A stretch of DNA of 64,000 nt, from NCBI RefSeq assembly GCF_000702665.1, contig NZ_JNJA01000017.1:1-64000 (forward strand), written 5' to 3'. The number at the start of each line of letters is the position of its first letter. Within the stretch, counting starts at the first letter, position 1. Shown in pieces: positions 62,150 to 64,000 of this stretch. Source of the stretch: Solidesulfovibrio alcoholivorans DSM 5433. Its GTDB lineage: Bacteria; Desulfobacterota; Desulfovibrionia; Desulfovibrionales; Desulfovibrionaceae. A program made the position numbers and the translations under genes. Below the pieces are notes generated by a model. It ran no database searches. It saw nothing but the letters and a program-made list of their open reading frames with translations, and was not told where the DNA came from.

Positions 62150-63313
62150 ATGAGGTTTCCGCTTTTTCCCGCAAAAATCGCCGCCGCCGTGATCCTGCCC
62201 GCCGTGGCCGCGCTGCTGCTCGGCACCTTCGCCGTTTCCCGCCTGGACGCCCTGGCCGACCGCTCGCGCGCCCTGGAGACCGCCCGCCTGCCCCGCGCCG
62301 ACCTGGCCGTTGCCGTGGAGCGCCAGCTCCTGCTCGCGGCCCAGGCCATCCGCGGCTACGCCCTGACCGCCGACCGCGACGCCTTGGAACGGGCCAAGAA
62401 AGACCTGGCCAAGGCCGCCGACGCCCTGCACGACGCCAGCGAGGCCGCCACGCGGCCGGGCATGGAATCCCTGGCCGCCGAGGCCGAGAAGATCAGCTAT
62501 TTCCTGGATGCCTACAAAAAGGCCGCCGAGGCGTCGGTCGCCGGCAACGAGCGCCTGGACGCCGCGCGCGCGGCCCTGGACCGGGCCGCGACCGGCTACG
62601 CAGGGGCCGTTTCCGGCTACATCGAGCAGAAGACCGCCCAGTGGGACAAGGAACTCGCCGCCAAATACCCGCAGCCCGATCCCCTGCGCCAGCACGCGAA
62701 GCGTCTCAAGGTCGCCCAGGCGGCCCTGGCCGCGGGCGGCGACGTGCGCGAAGCCGCCGCCACCGCCCGCGCCCTGCGCGACCCCGCGCGGCTGTCCGAG
62801 GCGACCGAACGCCTGGACGCCGCCGAAGCCGCCCTGCGAGACGCCCGCGCCGGCTCCGACGACGACGCCAGGCGGCTCGCCCCGGCCTTCGCCGCCCTGG
62901 CCGAGTACCGCCAGGCCGTGGCCGGCGTGCTGGCCGACTGGGAAGCCCTGCGCGCCACGGGCCGCCAGATCCTCGAAGCCGAGCGCGCCGCCCTGTCCGC
63001 GGCCACGGCCCTTGGCGGCGCGTCCCTGGCCGAGGCCGCCGGTGACGCCGGGGCCGTGGCCTCCGCCCTTCGCGGCTCGCGCCTGACGCTGCGCGTCGCC
63101 GCCTGGGGCATCCTGTTCCTCGGCGCGGTCTTCGCCGTGGCTGTGGCCCTGCTCCTCGGCGTTCCGGTGCGGCGCTGCGCCTTTTTCGCCAAAGACCTCG
63201 CCGACGGCCGCGTGACCGGAACGCTCGCCGTCTCCTGCCGCGACGAAGTGGGGCAACTCGCCGAGAGCCTGCGGGAAATGGCCCGGCGGCTCGGCAAGCG
63301 CCTGGCCCGCTAG
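62150..63313 (+). CDS. Chemoreceptor-like periplasmic sensor lacking a signalling domain
   Basis: 387 aa. Membrane span (~9-28), a ~300-residue all-helical periplasmic domain rich in Ala, Arg, Glu and Asp, of the helical bimodular or 4-helix type of chemoreceptors (RADLAVAVERQLLLAAQAIRGYALTADRDALERA), a second span (~332-352) and a HAMP-like segment (RRCAFFAKDLADGRVTGTLAVSCRDEVGQLAESLREMARRL). It stops right after HAMP: no methyl-accepting or kinase domain. It could pair with a separate signalling partner or act as a decoy. AAAGGA precedes the ATG at 62150. Confidence 0.8.
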   Translation: MRFPLFPAKIAAAVILPAVAALLLGTFAVSRLDALADRSRALETARLPRADLAVAVERQLLLAAQAIRGYALTADRDALERAKKDLAKAADALHDASEAATRPGMESLAAEAEKISYFLDAYKKAAEASVAGNERLDAARAALDRAATGYAGAVSGYIEQKTAQWDKELAAKYPQPDPLRQHAKRLKVAQAALAAGGDVREAAATARALRDPARLSEATERLDAAEAALRDARAGSDDDARRLAPAFAALAEYRQAVAGVLADWEALRATGRQILEAERAALSAATALGGASLAEAAGDAGAVASALRGSRLTLRVAAWGILFLGAVFAVAVALLLGVPVRRCAFFAKDLADGRVTGTLAVSCRDEVGQLAESLREMARRLGKRLAR

Positions 63314-63326
63314 GGCGCGCACCACC

Positions 63327-64000
63327 ATGGCGCACGGCACCGCTTTTCCCCCGCGCCGCCTGCTGGCGGCAATCCTGCGCGGCCTCGTCCTCCCCGTCGC
63401 CTGCCTGCTCCTTGCGCCCTGCGTCCCCGCTTTTGCCGCCGCGCCCCAGGCACAACCGGAATTTCGCGGCATCCCCTTCGGCGCGCCGCCCGCCGCCGTC
63501 TCCGGGCTCACGCGCATCGCCACTTTCGGCGAAACCGACTTCTACCGCCGCGAAGGCGACAAACCCCTGGCCGAGGACTGCCCCACGGATATCCGCTACG
63601 GCTTCTCGCGCGGCATGCTCTTCTTCGTGCGCATGACCCTGACCGACTGCCAGGGGCTTGGCCCCCTGATCGCCGCGTTCACGTCCAAATACGGCCGCCC
63701 CGCGCGCGAGGGCGCGCCGGGCTGGCTGCGCCTGGTCTGGAACCTGCCTGCGCTGCGCGTCTCCCTGTCCCACGGCGCGCGGGACGGCGTCACGGTCATC
63801 GACTACGTCTATCTCCCGGACTTAAGCCCCGACGAACGCGAGGTCTGGCAGTCGGCCGAGGACATCCGCAAGCGTGGCCCCATCGGCTTTCGCGGCCTGC
63901 GCTTCGGCCGCGAGCGCACCTCCGTGCCCGGACTCGAACCGGCCTACCGTGAAGGTGCGGCGACCTACTACCGCCGCAAGGGCGACCGCCTGGAGCTGGG
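63327..64000 (+). CDS. Exported protein with tandem repeats, incomplete at window end
   Basis: Frame open to the right edge (224 codons visible). Signal peptide to about residue 38 (FPPRRLLAAILRGLVLPVACLLLAPCVPAFAA). Then a repeated unit: FRGIPFGAPPAAVSGLTR ... DFYRREGDKPL (~46-81) recurs as FRGLRFGRERTSVPGLEP ... YYRRKGDRLEL (~188-224), ~142 residues apart. The unit is like small periplasmic domains whose hallmark is FxGIxxG then Y.R. The gene lies 13 bases after the receptor-like gene, so they may be co-transcribed. Function unknown. Confidence 0.7.
   Translation, partial: MAHGTAFPPRRLLAAILRGLVLPVACLLLAPCVPAFAAAPQAQPEFRGIPFGAPPAAVSGLTRIATFGETDFYRREGDKPLAEDCPTDIRYGFSRGMLFFVRMTLTDCQGLGPLIAAFTSKYGRPAREGAPGWLRLVWNLPALRVSLSHGARDGVTVIDYVYLPDLSPDEREVWQSAEDIRKRGPIGFRGLRFGRERTSVPGLEPAYREGAATYYRRKGDRLEL

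Overview
The window comes from a high-GC, sulfate-reducing Desulfovibrionaceae bacterium (Desulfovibrio or Solidesulfovibrio type). The best clues are a tetraheme cytochrome c3 (52289), a six-gene Ech [NiFe] hydrogenase operon (18936-24221), a stand-alone AICAR transformylase next to purA, a Ros/MucR-type regulator and corrin-ring cobalamin enzymes. I see no tRNA, rRNA, prophage, transposase or CRISPR array. The content is chromosomal housekeeping DNA, and most of the novelty lies in the non-coding DNA.

Layout. 1-583: six tandem, near-identical sigma70-type promoters firing leftward out of the window, most likely into a stable-RNA operon just off the edge. 585-4479: small unknown proteins and two family-4 glycosyltransferases. 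4499-9610: small exported and cytoplasmic unknowns, a candidate small RNA (5260-5407), an HDOD protein, a TPR protein and an XRE-multi-PAS regulator. 9624-14171: amidohydrolase, SGNH hydrolase, plsY and an RNB ribonuclease. 14416-18849: purH (transformylase half), purA and DNA polymerase III delta'. 18936-24352: ech operon with its promoter. 24566-26728: groES-groEL with a CIRCE operator. 26732-29004: quinol-type nitric oxide reductase broken by one frameshift. 29211-33328: DUF202 protein, a periplasmic Cache protein and a CobD-CobQ fusion. 33626-41999: FmdB-like, MucR-like, a lipoprotein, two Opp/Dpp ATPases, a BI-1 protein, an LpxK-like protein that has lost its P-loop, a LivJ-like binding protein and a lysozyme-like protein. 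42212-49722: a J-domain protein, CheX, DsbD, GNAT, DacC and a histidine kinase. 50281-54786: cbiG-cbiH, cytochrome c3 and a long acidic coiled-coil protein. 54977-64000: a hybrid kinase with a binding-protein partner, phoB-phoR-pstB behind a Pho-box-like site, a receptor-like protein without an output domain, and a partial exported repeat protein.

How the genes fit together. Ech couples ferredoxin oxidation to H2 formation and ion pumping, and cytochrome c3 carries electrons from periplasmic hydrogenases, so together they indicate hydrogen-based energy metabolism. CbiG, CbiH and the CobD-CobQ fusion are separate pieces of anaerobic cobalamin synthesis. PhoB-PhoR-PstB is a phosphate-starvation module without its PstSCA and PhoU partners here. 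Many genes are followed, a few to about thirty bases after the stop codon, by members of one family of palindromic elements in the same orientation as the gene. Two full copies carry a 23-bp hairpin whose arms differ between copies yet remain paired.
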